Positions 7,293 through 13,534 of a stretch of 38,360 nucleotides of DNA are shown piece by piece. This stretch comes from Christensenella sp. UBA4636. GTDB lineage: Bacteria > Bacillota > Clostridia > Christensenellales > Borkfalkiaceae. Every line of letters begins with the position of its first letter. Positions within the stretch are counted from its first letter, which is position 1. The position numbers and the translations under genes are program-made. The notes under the pieces were generated by a model. The model did no database searches. It was not told the DNA's origin and worked only from the letters and a program-made list of their open reading frames with translations. Where the stretch lies: contig DHMS01000034.1 in the NCBI GenBank assembly GCA_002405915.1, positions 1 to 38,360 on the forward strand. Reading direction: 5' to 3'.

Positions 7293-9161
7293 ATGAGTAA
7301 CACGGCAAAAAAATCAGTTTTTGAAACGCCGTTGCTTTCGACGAAAATCAAAAGCAGCAGCGTGAAGCTCTTCCCCGAAGCGGGTCTCGGTTATTTACTC
7401 GGACCGATGCTTGCCCTCATGAACAACGGTGTTGTAAACATGTGGCTCAGTCAGTACTGGGACAAGGTTTTACAGCTCGACGCGTTGTTTATGACGCTTC
7501 TCCCCATTATCTCGGCGATTATCATTATCATAGGTAACCTCGTCGTAGGTAAGTTAATGGAAAGAAAGCCTTCTATCGCCGGTAAGGCAAGACCTCTTAT
7601 CTTGCTTGCAATGCCGATTATCGCGGTAGCGTTGCTTGTTTTGTTTATCATTCCGTTGCCTGAAAGCGCGGGCGGTTCGTTCAACAACCTTTTGGCTTCC
7701 ATTCTCGTTGCGGTCGGTTACAACCTTTACTACGCAATCGCATGGCCTATCTATTATACTTCCCATTCCGCGCTTGTCAACCTTTCGACTCGTGACGGCG
7801 GAAAGAGGGGCTTGCTCTCTACGTTGGTAATGGCTGCTCAACTCGGCGCGTCCGGTATCTCCGGTATGGCGGGCGGTATCCTTGTTCAACTCTTAGGGCT
7901 TCTTCCCGACGCCGAACAGGGCATAACGGCTGAAATGGCTAACCAGAAATGGACCATTCTTATGGTTATCATGATCGCTTGCCTTATTCTCGGCTGCTTG
8001 CTCGAATACTACTTTACTCGTGAAAGAATTACCGAAGAAAACGTTAAGAACAGCGAAGTTAAAGAAGGCGACGAGTCAACCGCCAAAAAGATTTCGATGG
8101 GCGAACAGATTAAAATCTGCGTCAAAGATAAGTATTGGTGGATGATTATAATATTCTTCTTCCTCTACCAGTTCGGCGGGCAGATGAAAAACAACGACTT
8201 GTCTTTCTATTCTCAGGCTATGCTCGGCGGCGCAAGTCAAACGGGGCTTGCTTCGCTTATCAACACCGTCGGCGCGATTCCTACCGCTCTCGGTATGGCA
8301 ATCGTTTGGCCTATCGCCGCTAAGCTCACTAAGTCCAAAACGATAACTTTAGGCTGTATACTTGCTTTTGTAGGCTCGCTTATTGCTTTTATAACGCTTA
8401 TGCCTCCCTTTGTCGGTAACGAAGCGGCTATTATGACAATCCCCGTCGTTTCATTTATCGTAAAGGCTCTCGGCACGGCTCCCGCAATGTACATATCACT
8501 CGCGCTTCTCGCCAACATTCTCGACCACCAGGAAGCTATTCACGGCAAGAGAACGGACGGTTTCACGATGGCTGTTTACGGCTCCATAATGGTTTGTATG
8601 GCGGGCGTTTGCAACGGTATAATTCTCGGTATCAACGCCATTACTCCGGCTGAAAACCAGAAGCTCGTACATACTATTCTTTCCTACGGCGTAGAGGGCG
8701 TTTGCTATCTCGTTATGGGTATAATGTTTGTCTTCATGAACGTTGAAAAGTTCACTAAACTCGACAACAAGGCAATCCACGCCGACCAGAAAGCCGAATG
8801 CGAAGCTAACGGAAAGGTTTGGGTGACACCCGAAGAAAGAGCTAAACAAGAAGAAGAGGAAAACGCTCGTCTCGTAGAAGAAGCTCGCGTTGCCGAACTC
8901 AAAGCTACTTGCGAAAAGAAGGGGCTTAACTTTGACGAAGAAAACGCTAAGTACTTAGCTCAAAAGGCCGTCAAGGATAAGGAAGCCGCCGAGAAGAAGG
9001 CTGCGGACGAGGCTAAAAAAGCCGCTAAAGAAAAAGCCGCGGAGGAAGCTTACGAAGCTCTGCCCGCCGAAAAGAAAGCGGAAATTAAGGCTAAAGAAGA
9101 CGCTATACTTGCCGAATTCAACGCAATCCGCGTTGCTAACGGCAGACCGGAAATTGCTTAA
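7293..9161 (+). CDS. GPH-family (MFS) sugar:cation symporter with long charged C-terminal tail
   Basis: A 622-aa polytopic membrane protein. Residues ~20-495 contain about 12 hydrophobic helices in the layout of the glycoside-pentoside-hexuronide family (MelB/XylP-like). The N-terminal GYLLGPMLALMNNGVVNMWL and the GKRTDGFTMAVYGS segment near 425 fit that family. After a final helix ending in MFVFMNVEKF, residues ~505-622 are soluble and rich in Glu, Lys and Ala (an EKKAADEAKKAAKEKAAEEA stretch), predicted helical or coiled-coil and cytoplasmic. The substrate cannot be read from sequence. It is a single gene with its own promoter and terminator and no glycosidase neighbour. SD before the ATG is weak (AAGTGAG). 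Confidence 0.85.
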   Translation: MSNTAKKSVFETPLLSTKIKSSSVKLFPEAGLGYLLGPMLALMNNGVVNMWLSQYWDKVLQLDALFMTLLPIISAIIIIIGNLVVGKLMERKPSIAGKARPLILLAMPIIAVALLVLFIIPLPESAGGSFNNLLASILVAVGYNLYYAIAWPIYYTSHSALVNLSTRDGGKRGLLSTLVMAAQLGASGISGMAGGILVQLLGLLPDAEQGITAEMANQKWTILMVIMIACLILGCLLEYYFTRERITEENVKNSEVKEGDESTAKKISMGEQIKICVKDKYWWMIIIFFFLYQFGGQMKNNDLSFYSQAMLGGASQTGLASLINTVGAIPTALGMAIVWPIAAKLTKSKTITLGCILAFVGSLIAFITLMPPFVGNEAAIMTIPVVSFIVKALGTAPAMYISLALLANILDHQEAIHGKRTDGFTMAVYGSIMVCMAGVCNGIILGINAITPAENQKLVHTILSYGVEGVCYLVMGIMFVFMNVEKFTKLDNKAIHADQKAECEANGKVWVTPEERAKQEEEENARLVEEARVAELKATCEKKGLNFDEENAKYLAQKAVKDKEAAEKKAADEAKKAAKEKAAEEAYEALPAEKKAEIKAKEDAILAEFNAIRVANGRPEIA

Positions 9162-9187
9162 CGGTTGTTTAAAAACTAAAAACTTTA

Positions 9188-9224
9188 CGGGGCGGGTGGA
9201 AAAACTCCGCCCCGATAAGCTTTT
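9188..9224 (+). terminator. Terminator of the transporter gene
   Basis: CGGGGCGG (9188-9195) pairs with CCGCCCCG (9207-9214) over an 11-nt loop. The tail is ATAAGCTTTTT. Confidence 0.8.
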
Positions 9225-9270
9225 TAAAGGGTAAAAATGCCGCATAAAAGGCGATTTCGGGATAAAAATA

Positions 9271-9302
9271 AAAAAAATTGTTCGCTGTAGCGATTTTTTT
9301 AT
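9271..9302 (+). terminator. Short hairpin with A and T flanks upstream of rpmB
   Basis: TCGCTGTAGCGA (9282-9293) is followed by seven T residues and preceded by an A run that can extend the stem. It probably insulates rpmB from the transporter gene. Confidence 0.5.
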
Positions 9303-9311
9303 CAAAAAAAG

Positions 9312-9340
9312 TTGCTTTTTGCGTTCAATAATGGTATATT
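9312..9340 (+). promoter_or_regulatory. Promoter of rpmB
   Basis: TTGCTT (9312-9317), 17-nt spacer, TATATT (9335-9340). The predicted start is near 9347, giving a ~33-nt leader. Confidence 0.7.
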
Positions 9341-9379
9341 ATTAAGGCTGAATATAAAAGTCCTCGGGAGGTGTAAGAT

Positions 9380-9568
9380 ATGTCGAGAGTTTGCAGCGTT
9401 TGCGGAAAGGGTAAATTGTCGGGCAATTTGGTAAGCCACAGTAACCGTAAGACACCACGCTCCTACAATGCGAACGTTCAGAAGGTTAAAATCGTGAAAA
9501 ACGGCGTTGTTTCCTCTGAATACGTTTGCACCCGTTGCTTAAAGAGCAACAGCGTTGAAAGAGCTTAA
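9380..9568 (+). CDS. rpmB: 50S ribosomal protein L28
   Basis: Structural protein of the large ribosomal subunit. The 62-aa sequence has the L28 body (SGNLVSHSNRKTPRSYNANVQKV) and two CxxC pairs (Cys5/Cys8 and CTRC near the C-terminus), which mark the zinc-binding form. A strong SD, GGGAGGTG (9366-9373), precedes the ATG. It is monocistronic, between its own promoter and terminator, as is common for rpmB in Bacillota. Confidence 0.97.
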   Translation: MSRVCSVCGKGKLSGNLVSHSNRKTPRSYNANVQKVKIVKNGVVSSEYVCTRCLKSNSVERA

Positions 9569-9576
9569 GTTTCGTC

Positions 9577-9610
9577 GGTCGTTAGATAGACTTTAACGAC
9601 CTTTCTTTTT
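9577..9610 (+). terminator. Terminator of rpmB
   Basis: GGTCGTTA (9577-9584) pairs with TAACGACC (9594-9601), and TTTCTTTTT follows directly. Confidence 0.85.
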
Positions 9611-9648
9611 ATCGCTAAAGTTTTCGGTTTTAAAATCGGGAACTTAAA

Positions 9649-9734
9649 GCCGCTGTGGCGGAATGGCAGACGCAAGGGACTTAAAATCCCTCGGCTTCAC
9701 GGCCGTATCGGTTCGAGTCCGATCAGCGGCACCA
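9649..9734 (+). tRNA. tRNA-Leu (anticodon UAA)
   Basis: Full class II cloverleaf. Acceptor arms are GCCGCTG (9649-9655) and CAGCGGC (9724-9730), then discriminator A and an encoded CCA. The anticodon stem AGGGA/TCCCT encloses loop CTTAAAA with TAA at 9682-9684. A long variable arm (CGGCTTCACGGCCG) and a GGTTCGAGTCC T-arm are present. It reads UUA codons (and UUG by wobble). A strong terminator follows 2 nt after the CCA. Confidence 0.97.
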
Positions 9735-9735
9735 C

Positions 9736-9773
9736 AAAAGTAAAAGACAGCTTTCGGGCTGTCTTTTACTTTT
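9736..9773 (+). terminator. Terminator of tRNA-Leu
   Basis: A perfect 16-bp stem, AAAAGTAAAAGACAGC (9736-9751) with its complement at 9758-9773 and loop TTTCGG. The T residues are in the 3' arm. Confidence 0.85.
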
Positions 9774-9780
9774 GAACGAG

Positions 9781-9958
9781 GTTTGCCCTTGCGGGCAAGA
9801 GGTGTTTGCTTCGCAAATGATGTATGCGCTACGCGCAAGTGATGAAAAAAAATGGGGCAAACATTACATCGCTTTGCAACGGAGTTGCAAAACATCACGC
9901 AACGCAGTTGCTCATCACTTCATCACTTTTAAAAGAGGTGTTTGTTTCGCAAGTGATA
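9781..9958. repeat. Array of small hairpin-GTGATG repeats in two orientations
   Basis: Forward modules: TTGCCC/GGGCAA (9783-9798) then GAGGTG; TTTGC/GCAAA (9805-9817) then TGATG; TGCGC/GCGCA (9825-9837) then GTGATG. After an A run the orientation flips: TTTGCAAC/GTTGCAAA (9873-9891) then CATCAC; GCAAC/GTTGC (9899-9911) then two CATCAC. A degenerate forward copy ends the array near 9935-9957. Stems vary while GTGATG/CATCAC is conserved, as in the cluster after guaA. Short ORFs across this stretch are only the repeats being read through. Confidence 0.75.
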
Positions 9959-9969
9959 GATATTAAAAT

Positions 9970-9998
9970 ACGCGCTCGGTTTTTCGGGCGCGTTTTTG
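9970..9998 (+). terminator. Terminator-like hairpin after the repeat array
   Basis: ACGCGC (9970-9975) pairs with GCGCGT (9988-9993), followed by TTTTGC. Confidence 0.6.
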
Positions 9999-10055
9999 CT
10001 TGTAAAAAAATTCTCTTTTAGGCAAATCAACCAAACGTTTTGGTAACTTTATCTA

Positions 10056-10084
10056 TTGCGTTTTCATAAAATGTATGATATAAT
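10056..10084 (+). promoter_or_regulatory. Promoter of the lipoprotein gene
   Basis: TTGCGT (10056-10061), 17-nt spacer, TATAAT (10079-10084) with an extended TG (TGATATAAT). The predicted start is near 10091. Confidence 0.75.
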
Positions 10085-10093
10085 GTAACTAAT

Positions 10094-10109
10094 ATAGGTT
10101 GCAACCTAT
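10094..10109 (+). promoter_or_regulatory. 16-bp palindrome, operator candidate
   Basis: ATAGGTTGCAACCTAT is a perfect palindrome with no spacer, a few bases after the predicted transcription start. This is a typical place for a dimeric repressor. The regulator is unknown. A second leader hairpin (TTGCGC 10121-10126 with GCGCAA 10141-10146) follows before the SD. Confidence 0.55.
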
Positions 10110-10161
10110 TATGGTTACGCTTGCGCGACGTGAAAGGGAAGCGCAATGACGGGAGGAAAAT

Positions 10162-11229
10162 ATGAAGAAAAGTTTTTTAGCCGCGCTCGTCGCTACGCTT
10201 TCTCTATTTGTTTTTATTCTGCCGATTGCCGCTTGCGCGAAAAAGCACGAGGCGAAAACGGAATGGGAATGTAATAGCGAAAAGCACCGGCACGCTTGCA
10301 CCGTTTGCGCGGAAGAAGTTTTCGACGAGGGAGCGCACAACTTTAAAACGGTCGACGGCGTTAAAAAATGCGAAATTTGCGGCTTTGAGAGGGCGTTTAC
10401 CGACGATGAAGCTTATAGCTTGTGGCGCGTAGGAATTGCCGCCGCTTTAAGCTACGAGGGCGATTACACGCTTACTTATAAACGCAAGGAAACGGACGGG
10501 AACGGCAAGCTTCTTTTGGACCGCGATTGCCGACAAGCGCGCTCAGCAAGCAACGATTTTTATTCTTACAATTACGACTACGAGGACTACGATAACAGCG
10601 GAACGCTTAAAGAAAGCACGCGTGAAATTGTGCTTGCTTCAGCCGCCGATACGACGGGGATACTGTATAACTATCACATAAAATATTACGACGAAACTGA
10701 CGAAAAATTCGTTGAGAAAAACGAAGAAAAAACGATAACCCAAGCCGACCTTGACGAAGAAGCTTATATGTCGCCGAAAGGGCTTTGCGGGGAGAATTAT
10801 TTCAACTTGTCCGCGGCGACGACGGAAACGACTTTTGACGACTTTAAAAAAGCTTACGACAAATGGATTGAAACGCTTGAAGAAGAAAGTATGACGGTAA
10901 GCTTATCCGTTGAAGTGAAAAGCGACGGTTCGGTTATTTTGTATCGCGAAACTTCGTATAATTATAAAGACGGCGACGTTACTTCCGAAAAGTATTTATA
11001 CACGACCGCAGTTGAAAAGGTAGGAATTATTGTTAAAGACGGTATCTTTGTAGGCTTTACGGAAATCGACACGCTAATCGACGTTTATATCGTAACAGAC
11101 GGGCAAAACATTGACATTCACACCGACGGCGGAAACGCCGCGAAAAAGATAAGAAGCGAAGAGGGCTTAATGTCGTACTCGTTCGACAAGGCTAAGTTCG
11201 ACGAATTGTCGAAAGATTACTTAAAATAA
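10162..11229 (+). CDS. Secreted lipoprotein with Cys/His-rich N-terminal segment
   Basis: 355 aa, function unknown. Residues 1-24 are a lipoprotein signal peptide (KK, a hydrophobic core, lipobox IAAC) with Cys25 as the lipidation site. Next is a Cys/His segment, W-E-C-x6-HRHACTVCAEEV...H-N-F...CEICGF (about 36-75), that resembles the small zinc-binding repeats of other Bacillota surface lipoproteins. The remaining ~270 aa are hydrophilic, rich in Tyr, Asp, Glu and Thr, with beta-like patterns and no recognised enzyme motif. A strong SD (GGGAGG, 10151-10156) is present. It is monocistronic, with its own promoter, palindromic operator candidate and terminator. Confidence 0.8.
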   Translation: MKKSFLAALVATLSLFVFILPIAACAKKHEAKTEWECNSEKHRHACTVCAEEVFDEGAHNFKTVDGVKKCEICGFERAFTDDEAYSLWRVGIAAALSYEGDYTLTYKRKETDGNGKLLLDRDCRQARSASNDFYSYNYDYEDYDNSGTLKESTREIVLASAADTTGILYNYHIKYYDETDEKFVEKNEEKTITQADLDEEAYMSPKGLCGENYFNLSAATTETTFDDFKKAYDKWIETLEEESMTVSLSVEVKSDGSVILYRETSYNYKDGDVTSEKYLYTTAVEKVGIIVKDGIFVGFTEIDTLIDVYIVTDGQNIDIHTDGGNAAKKIRSEEGLMSYSFDKAKFDELSKDYLK

Positions 11230-11262
11230 GAGTACGGCGCAGCTGCTTTTAATAAGCGGCGC

Positions 11263-11306
11263 AAGCGGGAGAGGCTTAAAAAACCCTTTCCCGCTTTCCT
11301 TTTTGT
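11263..11306 (+). terminator. Terminator of the lipoprotein gene
   Basis: AAGCGGGA (11263-11270) pairs with TCCCGCTT (11289-11296), followed by TCCTTTTTG. A second, wobble-containing hairpin lies just upstream (about 11237-11262). Confidence 0.8.
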
Positions 11307-11372
11307 CTTGTTTTTGTTAATAAAAGCCGAAAAAAAGATGAAAAAACGGTGAAATTATCGCTATATTTAGCA

Positions 11373-11398
11373 AAAAGCCGTAAGCGGCTTTTAATTTG
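11373..11398 (+). terminator. Weak terminator-like hairpin
   Basis: AAAAGCCG (11373-11380) pairs with CGGCTTTT (11385-11392) around loop TAAG, then AATTTG. It sits just before the promoter of the next operon. Confidence 0.45.
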
Positions 11399-11427
11399 TT
11401 GCAAAATTAGCGTTTCTGTTGTAAAAT
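11399..11427 (+). promoter_or_regulatory. Promoter of the yloU-like/fakA operon
   Basis: TTGCAA (11399-11404), 17-nt spacer, TAAAAT (11422-11427). A TATAAT at the overlapping 11428-11433 lacks a well-placed -35. Confidence 0.55.
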
Positions 11428-11456
11428 ATAATAAAAATTAAACGGGAGTTTTCGAT

Positions 11457-11807
11457 ATGCCGGTTAGCACGAATAATATTTACGGAAAAATTTCTATATC
11501 GGACGACGCTATCGCCAAGGTAGCCGCGCACGCCGCACTCGATTGCTACGGCATAGTCGAGCTGGTTACGCGTAACTTAAAAGACACGATTACCGACCTG
11601 TTTAACAAAAACGCACCCATGAAAGGCGTTAAGGTTGCCACGCAGGGCGACAAGATTTATATCGACCTTTTTGTCATAATCAAGTTTGGCGTTTCGCTTA
11701 CAGCGGTCGCGGAATCGTTAAAGCAAGCCGTAAAGTATCGGGTCGAAAAATTCACGGGCATGGTGGTCGACTCCGTAAACGTGAATATCATGGGCGTAAA
11801 ATTATAA
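11457..11807 (+). CDS. Asp23/Gls24 family protein (YloU-like)
   Basis: 116 aa with the Asp23/DUF322 pattern: ISDDAIAKVAAHAALDCYGIVELV at the start, a central beta segment (KVATQGDKIYIDLFVIIKFG) and VVDSVNVNIMGVKL at the end. The family is linked to envelope homeostasis; the precise role is not settled. An SD (GGGAG, 11443-11447) precedes the ATG. It is followed after 20 nt by fakA, the same pairing as yloU-yloV in Bacillus, which supports the assignment. Confidence 0.9.
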   Translation: MPVSTNNIYGKISISDDAIAKVAAHAALDCYGIVELVTRNLKDTITDLFNKNAPMKGVKVATQGDKIYIDLFVIIKFGVSLTAVAESLKQAVKYRVEKFTGMVVDSVNVNIMGVKL

Positions 11808-11827
11808 GACTATAAAGGAATTTTATC

Positions 11828-13462
11828 ATGCCTAAAACCATAAACAGCGCGACTTTTACTAAGATGATAATAGCCGCCTCCGCGCTTCTCGACGCGAACA
11901 GAACTAAAATCGACGCTTTGAACGTTTTCCCCGTTCCGGACGGCGATACGGGAACAAATATGAGTCTTACTATGCAGTCTGCGGTCAAAGAGCTTAAACA
12001 ATGCTCTTCCAACAGATTGAGCGATATTTGCGACAGCGTGTCAAAGGGCGCGCTCCGCGGCGCAAGAGGCAACTCCGGCGTTATTACTTCGCAGATTTTT
12101 AAAGGACTTTGCGACGGCGTTAAGGACGCACAAGAGATAAATATACGCCTTTTCGGCAAGGCTATGAAAAACGCCACGCAGGTAGCGTATTCAGCCGTTT
12201 CTAAGCCGAAAGAAGGCACTATTTTGACGGTTGTGAGAATGATGAGCGATTGCGCGGTATCGGCAAAGGCGAAAGATTTTGACGAATACTTCGAACAGCT
12301 CATAGAAGCGGGTGAAGCCGCGCTCGAAATGACCCCCGAACTTTTACCCGTTCTCAAAAAAGCGGGCGTAGTTGACTCCGGCGGTATGGGGCTAATCACA
12401 ATCTTCAAAGGCATGCACAAAGCTATAAAAGGCGAAGAAATTATCGTCGATACCGAAGCGGAAGCCGTGCCGGAAGTCAAAAAAGTAGAAACGGAGCCGA
12501 CGAGGGCGGACGTTTTGAACCTCGGCACGATTGAATTCGGGTATTGCACGGAATTCTTCATTATCAACCTTAAAAAGAAGACCACCACCGCCGATATCGA
12601 CAGATTGAGAGAATATCTCAACACGATAGGCGACAGCGTTATCTGCATAGGAGACCTCGAATTCGTTAAGGTACACGTTCATACAAACAGCCCCGGGCTT
12701 GCTATAACCAAGGCGTTGCAACTCGGCGAGGTCGACAAGGTGAAAATCGAGAACATGCTCGAACAAAACCGCGCGCTCGTAAAAAAATACGAGGAAGAAC
12801 GCAAGCCTATCGGTATAATCTCCGTTGCTCAGGGCGACGGGCTTACGACTTTGTTCAAAGAACTTAACGTCGACGCGGTTATCGAAGGCGGGCAGACGAT
12901 GAACCCCTCCGCAAGCGACATTGCCGACGCGATTGCGAAAGTCAATGCGGAAACCATTTTCGTTTTCCCGAACAATAAAAACATTATTCTTGCCGCCGAG
13001 CAGTCGAAATCGCTCGTGGAAGGCAGAAAAATTATAGTCGTTCCTACAAAGAACATTCCGCAAGGCTTTGCCGCCGCACTTGCTTACGACCCAGATATGA
13101 GCGCGGACGAGAACCTTATGAACATGCTCCACGCGATAGACAACGTGAGCGACGGGCAGGTTACTTACGCGGTGCGCGACACGAGCGTGAACGGCTTCTC
13201 GCTAAAAAAAGGCGATTTTATAGGGTTAAACAGCAAGAGAATTTTGTCTAAGGGCGCGACGGTGGAAGCGGCTACGCTTAAACTCATTGAAAAGCTTAAA
13301 GACAAAAACCACTCGCTTATCAATATTTACTACGGCGCGGACGTTAAGGAACAGGAAGCAGAACAGCTCAGAGTGGACGTTGCCGAAACTTACCCCGATT
13401 GCGACGTAGAGCTTTATTACGGCGGGCAATCAGTGTACTACTACATTCTCTCGTTAGAATAA
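11828..13462 (+). CDS. fakA: Fatty acid kinase subunit A (DhaL domain, YloV)
   Basis: The ATP-binding kinase subunit that phosphorylates exogenous fatty acids presented by a FakB (DegV-family) partner, feeding phospholipid synthesis via acyl-phosphate. The N-terminal DhaL domain has NVFPVPDGDTGTNMSLTMQ (32-50), the ATP/Mg loop, plus KGALRGARGNSGVI (73-86) and DSGGMGLITI. The middle and C-terminal parts match the long YloV/FakA architecture; 544 aa is normal. An AAGGAA SD precedes the ATG. It is second in the operon and ends in a strong terminator. No fakB gene is in the window. PlsX, which makes acyl-phosphates for the same pool, is encoded ~9 kb downstream. Confidence 0.92.
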   Translation: MPKTINSATFTKMIIAASALLDANRTKIDALNVFPVPDGDTGTNMSLTMQSAVKELKQCSSNRLSDICDSVSKGALRGARGNSGVITSQIFKGLCDGVKDAQEINIRLFGKAMKNATQVAYSAVSKPKEGTILTVVRMMSDCAVSAKAKDFDEYFEQLIEAGEAALEMTPELLPVLKKAGVVDSGGMGLITIFKGMHKAIKGEEIIVDTEAEAVPEVKKVETEPTRADVLNLGTIEFGYCTEFFIINLKKKTTTADIDRLREYLNTIGDSVICIGDLEFVKVHVHTNSPGLAITKALQLGEVDKVKIENMLEQNRALVKKYEEERKPIGIISVAQGDGLTTLFKELNVDAVIEGGQTMNPSASDIADAIAKVNAETIFVFPNNKNIILAAEQSKSLVEGRKIIVVPTKNIPQGFAAALAYDPDMSADENLMNMLHAIDNVSDGQVTYAVRDTSVNGFSLKKGDFIGLNSKRILSKGATVEAATLKLIEKLKDKNHSLINIYYGADVKEQEAEQLRVDVAETYPDCDVELYYGGQSVYYYILSLE

Positions 13463-13467
13463 AAACG

Positions 13468-13496
13468 AAAGGAAAACCGCTTGGTTTTCCTTTTTT
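13468..13496 (+). terminator. Terminator of fakA
   Basis: AAAGGAAAACC (13468-13478), loop GCTT, GGTTTTCCTTT (13483-13493), then TTT: an 11-bp perfect stem. It separates fakA from recG. Confidence 0.85.
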
Positions 13497-13534
13497 GAAA
13501 CTTTGCATTTGTTATATTGCTTTTTAGGTGAAAG

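Noticed and set aside
9781..9958. CRISPR-like array
   Set aside because: The repeats are short hairpins of varying sequence with a 6-nt conserved spacer, they flip orientation, and there are no cas genes. It does not have uniform repeats and unique spacers.
9649..9960. tRNA-Leu as attachment site of an integrated island
   Set aside because: No integrase, no duplicate of the tRNA 3' end downstream and no cargo genes were seen; the next genes are ordinary.
9772..10021. Small proteins encoded in the repeat region after tRNA-Leu
   Set aside because: The overlapping open frames have no SD, read through the hairpin repeats and a terminator, and show no protein-like composition.
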